Assembly (NCBI GenBank): GCA_963701205.1
Contig: OY969575.1
Location: forward strand, 496,001-560,000
DNA length: 64,000 bases
DNA from: JALZKA01 sp963701205
Lineage (GTDB): Bacteria > Actinomycetota > Thermoleophilia > Solirubrobacterales > 70-9
Direction: 5' to 3'
Shown here piece after piece: positions 14,786 to 23,075 of this stretch. A program made the position numbers and the translations under genes. Numbering within the stretch: the first letter of the stretch is position 1; every line of letters begins with the position of its first letter. The notes beneath the pieces were generated by a model. That model was not told where the DNA came from and did no database searches. It worked only from the letters and a program-made list of their open reading frames with translations.

Positions 14786-14827
14786 GTGGTCATAAAAGAA
14801 GCAGAAATCCAGGTCGCAAACACGTGA
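14786..14827 (+). CDS. possible 13-codon leader peptide upstream of addB
   Basis: A GTG at 14786 opens MVIKEAEIQVANT and stops at TGA 14825-14827, which overlaps the addB GTG (14824-14826) as GTGA. addB has only a weak AGG upstream, so initiation could depend on ribosomes finishing this mini-frame. The combination of -10 spacing, length and overlap is suggestive, but a frame this short can arise by chance. Confidence 0.3.
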   Translation: MVIKEAEIQVANT

Positions 14828-17800
14828 GTCTCAGACTGATCGTTGGCCCGGCGAACTCCGGCCGAGCGACCGAGGTTCTCGGGCGCCTGCGCTCCGCGCT
14901 TGATCGCGAACCGATCCTGATCGTCCCAACCGGCGACGAGGTGGCCCGCTTTGAACGCGACCTGTGCTCGGCGGGCAGTCCCGTCATCGGCGCGACGATC
15001 CGAACGTTCACGGCGTTCGCCGAGCGAATCGCAGCGCAGACCGCATCCCCGCCGCCGCCGGCGCTGACGGCTGCCGAGCGGTTGGCGCTGATCCGGGCCG
15101 CAGCATCCTCCACGCCACTTCGGATCCTGGCCCGGTCGGCGGCCTCGCCTGGCTTCGCGGCGGCCCTGGATGCGCTGGTCGCCGAACTCCAAGCGGCGCT
15201 CGTCTCACCGGCGAACCTGCGCGCGGCCGCGACCGGAGGCGCGGGCGAGGCGGCGCTGGAACTGGAGCTTGCCGCGCTCTATGACCGCTATGAAGCGCTG
15301 AGGAACGGCGCCGGTAGATCCGACCCGGGATTGCTCGCGACGCTCGCCATCGGCGCCATCGACACCATCCCAGGACTCGACGGGCGCCCGATCCTGATCC
15401 ACGGCTTCGATGACATGACCGAAGCCCAGATCGAACTCACTCGCAGGCTTGCGGTGCGTGCGGACGTGATCGTCTCGGTCAACTATTCCGACAGCCCGGC
15501 GTTGAGCGCCAGAGCCGAACTCCTGACTCGACTCAAGGAGGAGGGTGCCGAGGTGGCGGTCGAGTTGGAACACGACCCGAATTACACGCAGGTTCGGAGC
15601 CTCGCCCACCTCGACCGGTCCCTGTTTGTGACTGAACCCAGCCGAGCCCCACTCGACGGCGGCGTAAAGCTGCTGGATTGCACCGGGGAGCGGGGCGAGG
15701 CCGAGGCGATCGGACTCGAGATCGCGGCGCTGCTGACCGCGGGTGCCGAACCCGATGACATCGTCCTCGTTTTGCGCCGTCCCAGCCGCGACGGACCACT
15801 GATTGCCAGCGTTCTGCGCGAACTCGCGATCCCGGCGACGCTTGAGGCTGACCTGCCGCTGGCCGGGACGGCGGTCGGACAAGCGCTGCTTGCCCTCTGC
15901 CGCGCCGGCGCCGACGGCGAACCTGCCGACGTCCTTCGCTACATGCGCTCCGACCCTGCCTCGCGGCCCGAGCGAGCCGACTGGATCGAGCGCCGAATCG
16001 AGCGCGCCGAAGCAAAGACGATCGCCGACCTCTTGGAGCACTGGGGCGAGAAGACCCCAGCCCACCTGCGGCGCCTGCTCGATGCCACCGACGACGCCGC
16101 GCGCATCACGGCCCTAGCTTTGAGCGCGCGCCGGCTCGCGGAGGGCGTCCACGCCGAGCAGGCACCACTTGCCGGCGAGCTGTCGGGCGGGACGCCACTG
16201 GACCCGCTTGAGCTGCGAGCTGGAATCGCCGCCGCCGAGCTTCTCGCCGAGCTTGCCGCAGTTGGCGGCCTCGAGGGCTGTGATGCGCCCACCCTCGACG
16301 ACGCCGCCGAGGCGCTGGAGGCCGCCACCGTGCGCTCCTGGCAGGGCTCGGCGCTCGGGCGGGTGCGGATCCTGAGCCCCTACAGAGCGCGAGGCGAGCG
16401 CGCCAGATTCCTGTTTTTGGCCGGTATGCAGGAGGGCGCATTTCCGTCGAGCGGTACGGGCGACCCACTGCTGGGCGAAGCCGCCAGATCGGCGCTTGGC
16501 ATCCCGGCGCTTCGCCGCCGCGACCAGGACCTGGAGGAGCGCTACCTGTTCGGCGTCTGTGTCTCGCGCCCGCTTGAGCGCCTGTACTTGACCTGGCGCT
16601 CGTCCGACGACGAGGGCAAGCCGACGCCACGGTCGCCGTTTATCGACGAGGTACTCGACCTGCTGGGCGAGGACTCAACGCACGCCGAAGGCGAGCTGGT
16701 CCACAAGCGCGACGTTGCACAGGTGGTGCCGGAGGCGGCCGAGGCACCAACCCCGCGGGTCCTGGCCCGGGCCCTGACCCTGAGCCACGGTGCGGATCCG
16801 GATCTGCACCGTGAGGCGCTTTCGGACCTGGGCGCCGACGACGAGCTCGTTGGCCAGGTGCTTGCTATGACCGCGTCAATTCCCGACCTGGGATATCGCC
16901 CGGAGGGTCTTGCCCACGATGCCGTACGCAAACATTTCAGCGAGGATCGCTCGCTTAGCGCAAGCTCGCTGGAGAGCTGGCTGGGATGTTCCTACAAGTG
17001 GTTCGTCGAACACGAGCTGCAACCGGAACGCCTCGAGCCGACTTCCGACCATCTGTGGCTGGGCTCGATGGTCCATGAAGCTCTGCACCGCCTCTACGCC
17101 GAGCCGCCAGGGGGTGACACCATCCCGCGCCGCACCGACAAGGCTGCCTGGAAGCAGCGGTTTGAGGAGATCCTGGACGAGATCGTCGCTGGCGACGAAG
17201 CGGCCACCGGGAGCGTGGCGCGGACCCTGGCCCTGGCCCGGGTCAAGATCCAAATCGCCGCGTTCATCGACGAGGACGCGGCGACCGAGACGGACCTGCG
17301 CCCGCGGCCGGACCTGCTCGAGGCAGGGTTCGGGTTTGATCCCGAGGAGGGGCCCGAAGCGCTGGCGCTGGGTGATTTCGGACTTCGAGGGCGTATCGAC
17401 CGGATCGATGTCGCTCCCGATGGAAAGCGCGCGGTTCTACGTGACTACAAGACCTCGGCCAAGGTCGAGGGGCGGGCAACCCTTGCCAAGAAAGGCAAGC
17501 TGCAGCTGCCGCTCTATCTGCTCGCGGCGCGCGAGCGCCTGGGGGTCGAGCCGGTGGCAGCCCTCTACCACCCGCTCGGCTCGTACGGGAATCGTGCCCC
17601 GCGCGGGATCGTGCTGAAGGAGGAGCTCGAGGCCGGCGGGGTTCTGGAGGGACTGGGCATTTCCACCAGAAACGCGGATCGTGTCGAGCGTAAGCAGTTC
17701 GAGCTAGAACTCCAGGCCGCGAGGGATCGAGCGATCGAAACCGGCGAGCGAATGCGCGCCGGCAAGATCACGCGGGATCCACTCGACGGCAAGTGCCCCC

Positions 17801-17871
17801 GGTACTGCGCGTTGCAAACGATCTGCCGGCTGGAGCGGGCCCTTGGCGTCGAGGAAGGCAACGGGGAATGA
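14824..17871 (+). CDS. addB: AddB-type PD-(D/E)XK nuclease subunit
   Basis: A 1015-residue protein from the GTG at 14824, at the family position MSLRLIVGPANSG. It has a UvrD-like fold in which the Walker A is degenerate (GPANSGRA), so no helicase motor is expected. The C-terminal nuclease has RIDRID and D874-Y-K876 (LRDYKTS), and an iron-staple cysteine set C722, C991, C995 and C1001. It should pair with AddA for end resection in double-strand break repair. The stop overlaps the addA start (ATGA). The upstream in-frame extension to 14671 is rejected as it precedes the -10 box. Confidence 0.9.
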   Translation: MSLRLIVGPANSGRATEVLGRLRSALDREPILIVPTGDEVARFERDLCSAGSPVIGATIRTFTAFAERIAAQTASPPPPALTAAERLALIRAAASSTPLRILARSAASPGFAAALDALVAELQAALVSPANLRAAATGGAGEAALELELAALYDRYEALRNGAGRSDPGLLATLAIGAIDTIPGLDGRPILIHGFDDMTEAQIELTRRLAVRADVIVSVNYSDSPALSARAELLTRLKEEGAEVAVELEHDPNYTQVRSLAHLDRSLFVTEPSRAPLDGGVKLLDCTGERGEAEAIGLEIAALLTAGAEPDDIVLVLRRPSRDGPLIASVLRELAIPATLEADLPLAGTAVGQALLALCRAGADGEPADVLRYMRSDPASRPERADWIERRIERAEAKTIADLLEHWGEKTPAHLRRLLDATDDAARITALALSARRLAEGVHAEQAPLAGELSGGTPLDPLELRAGIAAAELLAELAAVGGLEGCDAPTLDDAAEALEAATVRSWQGSALGRVRILSPYRARGERARFLFLAGMQEGAFPSSGTGDPLLGEAARSALGIPALRRRDQDLEERYLFGVCVSRPLERLYLTWRSSDDEGKPTPRSPFIDEVLDLLGEDSTHAEGELVHKRDVAQVVPEAAEAPTPRVLARALTLSHGADPDLHREALSDLGADDELVGQVLAMTASIPDLGYRPEGLAHDAVRKHFSEDRSLSASSLESWLGCSYKWFVEHELQPERLEPTSDHLWLGSMVHEALHRLYAEPPGGDTIPRRTDKAAWKQRFEEILDEIVAGDEAATGSVARTLALARVKIQIAAFIDEDAATETDLRPRPDLLEAGFGFDPEEGPEALALGDFGLRGRIDRIDVAPDGKRAVLRDYKTSAKVEGRATLAKKGKLQLPLYLLAARERLGVEPVAALYHPLGSYGNRAPRGIVLKEELEAGGVLEGLGISTRNADRVERKQFELELQAARDRAIETGERMRAGKITRDPLDGKCPRYCALQTICRLERALGVEEGNGE

Positions 17872-20800
17872 CCTGGCACTCACCCACTCCCGAGCAGGAA
17901 GCCGCAATCGTGGCGCGAAACCGCGACATCTTCTGCGAGGCCGGGGCGGGCAGCGGCAAGACCCGGGTGCTCACGGACCGCTATTGCGACGCCGTGACGA
18001 TCGACGGTGTCGGGATTGAGGCGATCCTGGCGTTCACATTCACGGAGCGTGCCGCCGCCGAGCTTCGCCACCGGATCCGCCGCGAGTTCGCGAGGCGCTC
18101 GGAACTTGCCAAAGCAAGTGGGGATTCGGGGCTTGCCCGCGAACTGCGGACCCTTGCTCGCGACACCGAGCGTGCGTGGGTCACCACAATCCACGGTTTT
18201 TGCCGACGCCTTTTGGCCCAGCACCCAATAGCGGCCGGGTTGGATCCGCGATTCCGCGTCATCGACGCGGCCGAGGCAACTCGGCTGCTGGGCAGGTGCG
18301 CGCAGCAAACGCTCGACGACGCGATCGCCGGTGGTGACGAGGCAGCGGCCAGGGTTGCGGCTTCGTTTCAAGGCTGGCGCATCGTTGAGATGCTCCAGAC
18401 GGCATACGAGATCAGGCGGGGGCAGGGGATGTCGCGGCCGTCGCTGCCCGATGTCGGTCCGCCCATCACGTACTCGGACTCGGGCGACGAGGAACCTCTG
18501 GATGCGGATGTTGCTGCCGCGGCTCTCGAGGCGAAATCCACGCTTGACCTGCTGCTCGGTGGCCTGGCCGAGCGCTACGAGGCGGCAAAGGCCGCGCGGT
18601 CGGGCTTGGACTTCGCCGACCTTGAGCTGAAGACAATCGAGTTGCTGGGCCACTCCGAGGCGGTCCGGGCAATCTGGCGCGGACGCTTTACACACCTGAT
18701 GGTTGACGAGTTCCAGGACACGAACGGGGTTCAGCTTGCGATCGTGGAGGCCCTGCGCGACGAGGGAACGGCGCTCTTCACCGTCGGCGACGAGAATCAG
18801 TCCATCTACCGCTTTCGCGGCGCGGACCTAGAGGTCTTTCGCCGGCAGCGAGCGATTGCGCAAGACTCGCCCGGCGTTGACGTGCTCGGGCTGCGTGGCA
18901 ACTTCCGCTCCGACCCCGCGATCCTCAGCGCAGCAAATTGTTTGGGCACCACCCTGCTGCCGCAGTTTGAAGCGCTGACGGCGGGGCGGACCGCCGCGGG
19001 TGGGGAGCCACGGGTTGAGCTCCTGCTCAGCTTGGACGAAGGCCGGGGCAGGGATCACCGCAAGTGGAAGGATCACGAGGAGACCCTCGAAGCTGGCGTC
19101 GTTGGCTCGCCCAGCGTCGTGGCCAAGGCGCGGGCGCTGGCGGAGCGGCTGCGCGAACTGGTCGATGACGGCGAGGCCGAGGCCGGTGACATCGTGATCC
19201 TGCTGCGGGCGTTCACCCACGTTGACGCCTACCGCGACGCGCTCGAGCGGTTTGGCCTTGACCCCTATGTGGTCGGGGGCCGTGGGTATTGGTCCCAGCA
19301 GCAGGTGGAGGATCTGCTGCGTCCGCTGGCCGTGATCGCGAACCCGCTTGACGACGAGATGCTTTTTGGCGCGCTGGCCGGGCCAGGCTGCCAGGCGAGC
19401 CCGGACACGCTGTGGCTCTTGCGCCAGGCGGCGGGCCGCGGACGACACGTGTGGCCGGTCCTCGACCAGGCCTTTGGCACCGGCGAAGACGGGTTCGACC
19501 CTGAGGATCCCGAGGCCATCGCCCACATCGGCGACGAACAGGCATCCCGCCTGCGAGCGTTCGTGGCCCAGATCCGAGCGCTGCGGGCCGAGGCGCCGCT
19601 GCTGGCCCTGGACACGCTGGTCGAGAGGGTGATGGTGGCCTTCGACCACGACCTCGCACTGCTCGCCCGCGACGGCGCCGAGGGCAGGATGGCCAACGTC
19701 CGCAAGCTCATGCGATTGGCAGGCGACTTCGAGCGCGACGAGGGCCGCGACCTACGCGGCTTTTTGGCCCAGGCCTTCGCGGCGACGGCCACTGACGAGC
19801 GTGAGGGACTGGCTCCAGTCCAGGCGGAGGAACACGACGGAGTCCGGCTGATGACGATCCACGGCGCGAAGGGGCTTGAGTTCCCGGTCGTCTGCGTCCC
19901 AGACCTCGACCGCGGCCTGGCGACAGGAGGTCGAAGCTCCGACCTCTTGACGGGTAGGCCCGGCCAGGAGGGCGAGAAGCGGCTCGGCATCCGGTTGCCG
20001 TTCCCAACCACTCCGTCGATTCGGCTCTGGGACCTGGACGAGCTGATCGCGGCGGAAAAGGGGGCCGACGCCGAAGAATCGTTGCGCCTTGTTTACGTAG
20101 CGGTTACCCGAGCTCAGGAGCGGCTGATTTTGACGGGTACCTATAAGCCCGCAGACCTCGAACGCTCCGAGCCAACTACGAATCAAACGACGCTTGCACG
20201 CTGGCTTCCGGAACTGGTCGAGCTTGGCTGGGACGGAGCAGAAGGCGAGGTGACTCTGCTGCCGGCCGACCCTGCCACGCCAGATATCGTCGCGGCACCA
20301 CCCGCAAAGCTTGTGGTACGGATCAGCGAGCCGGGCGAGGCGCGGGCGGCGGCACTTGCGGTTCGCCGCGACCCAAGCCCACGCCCCAGCGCCTCGAAGG
20401 GACGCAAAACTCTCCCGATTCTCAGCGGCAGGCCATCGCCGGTTCCGTTGGGGCATCTTTCCTACTCAGCGCTCGACGCCTACTCAAGCTGCGGCTACCG
20501 CTTCTACATCGAGCGTGTGCTGGGCGTCGGCACGGGCATGCTGAGCGCAACCGCGCCAGCCGGGAAGGATCCCGAAGCGCCCGAGCCGCGCGCCACCTCG
20601 CCGGCACGAGCGCTTGGCAACGCTGTCCACGGTGCCCTTGAGTGGAGCGCGCGGAATGCGTGGGAGTCGCCCGGCCAGGACCGAATCGAGGCGCTGCTGG
20701 CGCACGACGGTGCAAACGACCCCGATCTGGTCGCGCGGGCGCACGACCTGGTCCAGGCGTGGCTCGGCAGCGAGCTTTGCGCCGCGCTCGGCGGCCTGGA

Positions 20801-21257
20801 ACTTCGAGCCGAGGCCCCCTTTGTCCTGCCGATCGCGGGCACCGTGCTGCGCGGCAATATCGACCTGTTAGCCACCGGCGGCGACGGGCCACTCGTGATC
20901 GACTTCAAAACGGATCGGCTCAACGGAAAACCGACGGCGTCACTGGGCGAGCGCTACTCGTCGCAACGCGCGATCTACGCACTTGCGGCGGCCGGGCAGG
21001 CTGCGTCAACACCCATCCGGGCAGCCCACGTCTTCCTGGAGAGCCCCGGCGACCCCGTCATCGAAAGTTTCGCGGGAGCCGATCTGGACGCCGCGCGCAC
21101 GCGAATTGAGGAGTTGGTCGAGCGAATTCGCAGCGGCTCATTCGAGCCGACGCCCGACCCCTACGAAGCGCTCTGCCTTGGCTGCCCCGCGGCCGCCAGG
21201 CTTTGCCCGCACCCGAAGTGGCGCCCCGACAGGAAAGCGGCGGTGGCCATTCGATGA
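17868..21257 (+). CDS. addA: AddA-type UvrD/Rep helicase-nuclease
   Basis: 1129 residues from the ATG at 17868. Walker A is EAGAGSGKT (residues 24-32), Walker B is VDEFQDTN, followed by GDENQSIYRFRGAD (motif III), AKGLEFPVVCVPDL and VAVTRAQERL (motif VI). A RecB-type nuclease ends the protein with VIDFKTD (D1012, K1014). It is the motor and second nuclease of an AddAB-like complex. Unlike classical AddA, its nuclease also shows a four-cysteine pattern, C875, C1103, C1106 and C1113, resembling an iron staple. An AdnAB-like reading is possible, though the partner lacks a motor. Confidence 0.93.
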   Translation: MTWHSPTPEQEAAIVARNRDIFCEAGAGSGKTRVLTDRYCDAVTIDGVGIEAILAFTFTERAAAELRHRIRREFARRSELAKASGDSGLARELRTLARDTERAWVTTIHGFCRRLLAQHPIAAGLDPRFRVIDAAEATRLLGRCAQQTLDDAIAGGDEAAARVAASFQGWRIVEMLQTAYEIRRGQGMSRPSLPDVGPPITYSDSGDEEPLDADVAAAALEAKSTLDLLLGGLAERYEAAKAARSGLDFADLELKTIELLGHSEAVRAIWRGRFTHLMVDEFQDTNGVQLAIVEALRDEGTALFTVGDENQSIYRFRGADLEVFRRQRAIAQDSPGVDVLGLRGNFRSDPAILSAANCLGTTLLPQFEALTAGRTAAGGEPRVELLLSLDEGRGRDHRKWKDHEETLEAGVVGSPSVVAKARALAERLRELVDDGEAEAGDIVILLRAFTHVDAYRDALERFGLDPYVVGGRGYWSQQQVEDLLRPLAVIANPLDDEMLFGALAGPGCQASPDTLWLLRQAAGRGRHVWPVLDQAFGTGEDGFDPEDPEAIAHIGDEQASRLRAFVAQIRALRAEAPLLALDTLVERVMVAFDHDLALLARDGAEGRMANVRKLMRLAGDFERDEGRDLRGFLAQAFAATATDEREGLAPVQAEEHDGVRLMTIHGAKGLEFPVVCVPDLDRGLATGGRSSDLLTGRPGQEGEKRLGIRLPFPTTPSIRLWDLDELIAAEKGADAEESLRLVYVAVTRAQERLILTGTYKPADLERSEPTTNQTTLARWLPELVELGWDGAEGEVTLLPADPATPDIVAAPPAKLVVRISEPGEARAAALAVRRDPSPRPSASKGRKTLPILSGRPSPVPLGHLSYSALDAYSSCGYRFYIERVLGVGTGMLSATAPAGKDPEAPEPRATSPARALGNAVHGALEWSARNAWESPGQDRIEALLAHDGANDPDLVARAHDLVQAWLGSELCAALGGLELRAEAPFVLPIAGTVLRGNIDLLATGGDGPLVIDFKTDRLNGKPTASLGERYSSQRAIYALAAAGQAASTPIRAAHVFLESPGDPVIESFAGADLDAARTRIEELVERIRSGSFEPTPDPYEALCLGCPAAARLCPHPKWRPDRKAAVAIR

Positions 21258-21832
21258 CGCCTGGCCTCGCCGTCTTTGGCTACGGGTCGCTCGTCAGCCG
21301 GGACTCAATCAGGGAGACGCTCGGACCCAGGGCGGGGGAGCCAATTCCCGCCCGCCTCGCCGGCTGGCGGCGCCGGTGGTCGCTCGTCCGCGACAACCGC
21401 TCAGCCGAGAAGGAATTCGCACCGATAGGTGACGGGGCGCCGTTTGAGTGGTGCTTGGGCCTCAACATCGAGCCGGGCGACGGCGGCGATTGGGTTAACG
21501 GCGCGCTGATCGCGGTGGACGAGGCCGGCCTCGATCGCCTGCGCCAACGCGAGCTTCGCTACGACGAGGTTGATGTCGGCGCGGAGATCGCACCCCAGCG
21601 CTTTGCGCGCGTCGTGGCGTTTCGCGCGAAAGCGGCGAACTTCGCGCCGGAGGTGCCCCCGGGTTCGGTCGTCATCGCGACCTACCTGGAAGCGTGCGAA
21701 GCGGCCTTCGGGGCGCTGGGCCCGGGCGAGCTAGACGCGTTCCGCGTATCTACAGGCCCTCCGCCCGCGCCGGTTGTCCACGCAACGCTCGTGCGCGACG
21801 AGATCCCACCAGGGAATCCGAGTACCTGGTAG
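21254..21832 (+). CDS. gamma-glutamylcyclotransferase-like protein
   Basis: A 192-residue protein from the ATG at 21254, overlapping the addA stop by 4 nt. It has the GGCT/AIG2-like signature FGYGSLVSRDS at residues 7-17 and a candidate catalytic Glu within RELRYDEVDV. The family cleaves gamma-glutamyl amides to 5-oxoproline, but many members are uncharacterised. Coupling to addA is probably for co-expression only. The frame extends upstream to 21203 but that part lies in addA. Confidence 0.85.
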   Translation: MTPGLAVFGYGSLVSRDSIRETLGPRAGEPIPARLAGWRRRWSLVRDNRSAEKEFAPIGDGAPFEWCLGLNIEPGDGGDWVNGALIAVDEAGLDRLRQRELRYDEVDVGAEIAPQRFARVVAFRAKAANFAPEVPPGSVVIATYLEACEAAFGALGPGELDAFRVSTGPPPAPVVHATLVRDEIPPGNPSTW

Positions 21833-21839
21833 GCCGGAT

Positions 21840-22997
21840 TCAACCTGGGGCGCAGGGACCGGATCCGGTGCCGTCAAGCGGACCGGCAAGCGCCTTGGCC
21901 ACCACCGAGTTGGGCACGCCCAGCCCGCTGGGAGGACCGCCGGACAGCGATGCCGCAAACACCGTGGCCAGGACATTGCCCGCGCCATCCAAAACCGGCC
22001 CGCCCGAGTTGCCGCTTCGTACGTTGCCGCGAAACGGCGTCATTCGACGCTCGATCGGCCCGCGCCCGTAGGAGTCTTGACTTTGAACCACCCCAGTTCC
22101 ACCCAGCCTGGCTGGAACCACTGTGAGCGGCCCGCCCTCGGGATATCCGGCCGTCGCGCCCGCGGTTCCCTGTCGCGGCCTTCCGGCAAGCTCCAGCGCG
22201 GTTCCCGCCAATCCGGGAACCGCGAGGACCGCGAGGTCGTTGCGCGGTTCGTAGTGAAGCGGCGATGCGTCAAGTTCCTGGCCGGCGGTCGTCGTGACGG
22301 TCGTATCGTCCTGGCCCGCGATCACGTGGGCGTTGGTCACCACGAGTTCCGGTCCGGCGATCCAGCCCGAACCCTCGATGCCGAGACCGCAGGCGGTGCC
22401 GCGGATGCGAACGACGGACTGGGCGGCCGCCTGAATGTCCGGATCCTGAGCTGAGCCCGGCTTGGGGGCGGCGACATCCGCCCTGGGCCCCTTGACCGAG
22501 GGCGTCGGATCGATCCGCCGCAACGCGTTGAGGAGCGGACCCGACGGCGGAAAGGCGTCGTTGAGCGCCACCAGGATCGACGAGCGCTGGACGGCCTCGC
22601 GCAGGCCGCGAACGCCTTGGCCCGGAACGTTGAGAGCAACGGCAGCGAATACCCACACAGCCACGGCGGCAAGCGCGGCAAGCAAGGTCGCGCCACCAAG
22701 TGAGTCAATCAGCCTGCTTCCGGTTCGCTCGCGCAACCGCACCGCGAGTTTGTCGGCCGCGCCCTCAAGCGCGATCGCCAGGAACGTCCCCAGCAGGATT
22801 CCGCCGGCCGCGGCGACGGCGGGCGCGTACGGTGACTCCGACCCGTCCGCCAGGAGCGCCGGTCCGAGCCGGGCAGCGATCGCGATGCCGACGACGAAGC
22901 CGAGCAGCGGCAGGGCGGCGCCCACGAGCCCGCGCTCCCAGCCGATGGCCGCCATCGCCAGGGCGAAAACGATGATGAAGATGTCGATCGGACTCAT
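21840..22997 (-). CDS. CvpA-domain membrane serine protease, MarP-like
   Basis: 385 residues: four transmembrane helices of CvpA type (about 1-125), a linker, and a trypsin-like domain. The catalytic triad is H224 (TNAHV), D254 (PRNDLAV) and S331 (GNSGGP). Cys203 and Cys382 correspond to the disulfide that stabilises mycobacterial MarP. MarP helps maintain internal pH under acid or oxidative stress by acting on periplasmic substrates; the same role here is inference. The gene is divergent from a penicillin-binding protein, a suitable envelope context. Confidence 0.92.
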   Translation of the reverse strand: MSPIDIFIIVFALAMAAIGWERGLVGAALPLLGFVVGIAIAARLGPALLADGSESPYAPAVAAAGGILLGTFLAIALEGAADKLAVRLRERTGSRLIDSLGGATLLAALAAVAVWVFAAVALNVPGQGVRGLREAVQRSSILVALNDAFPPSGPLLNALRRIDPTPSVKGPRADVAAPKPGSAQDPDIQAAAQSVVRIRGTACGLGIEGSGWIAGPELVVTNAHVIAGQDDTTVTTTAGQELDASPLHYEPRNDLAVLAVPGLAGTALELAGRPRQGTAGATAGYPEGGPLTVVPARLGGTGVVQSQDSYGRGPIERRMTPFRGNVRSGNSGGPVLDGAGNVLATVFAASLSGGPPSGLGVPNSVVAKALAGPLDGTGSGPCAPG

Positions 22998-23075
22998 TGT
23001 TGACTACGCATTGACGCGACCAGGGCCGCCCGGATCAGAACTACCGCATCGCGCAGCGACTACCTTTCCCCTGGA

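Noticed and set aside
21774..22454. plus-strand frame opposite the MarP-like gene
   Set aside because: Antisense to a clear protease with an intact triad; composition is Arg/Pro/Gly-rich and no motif is seen.
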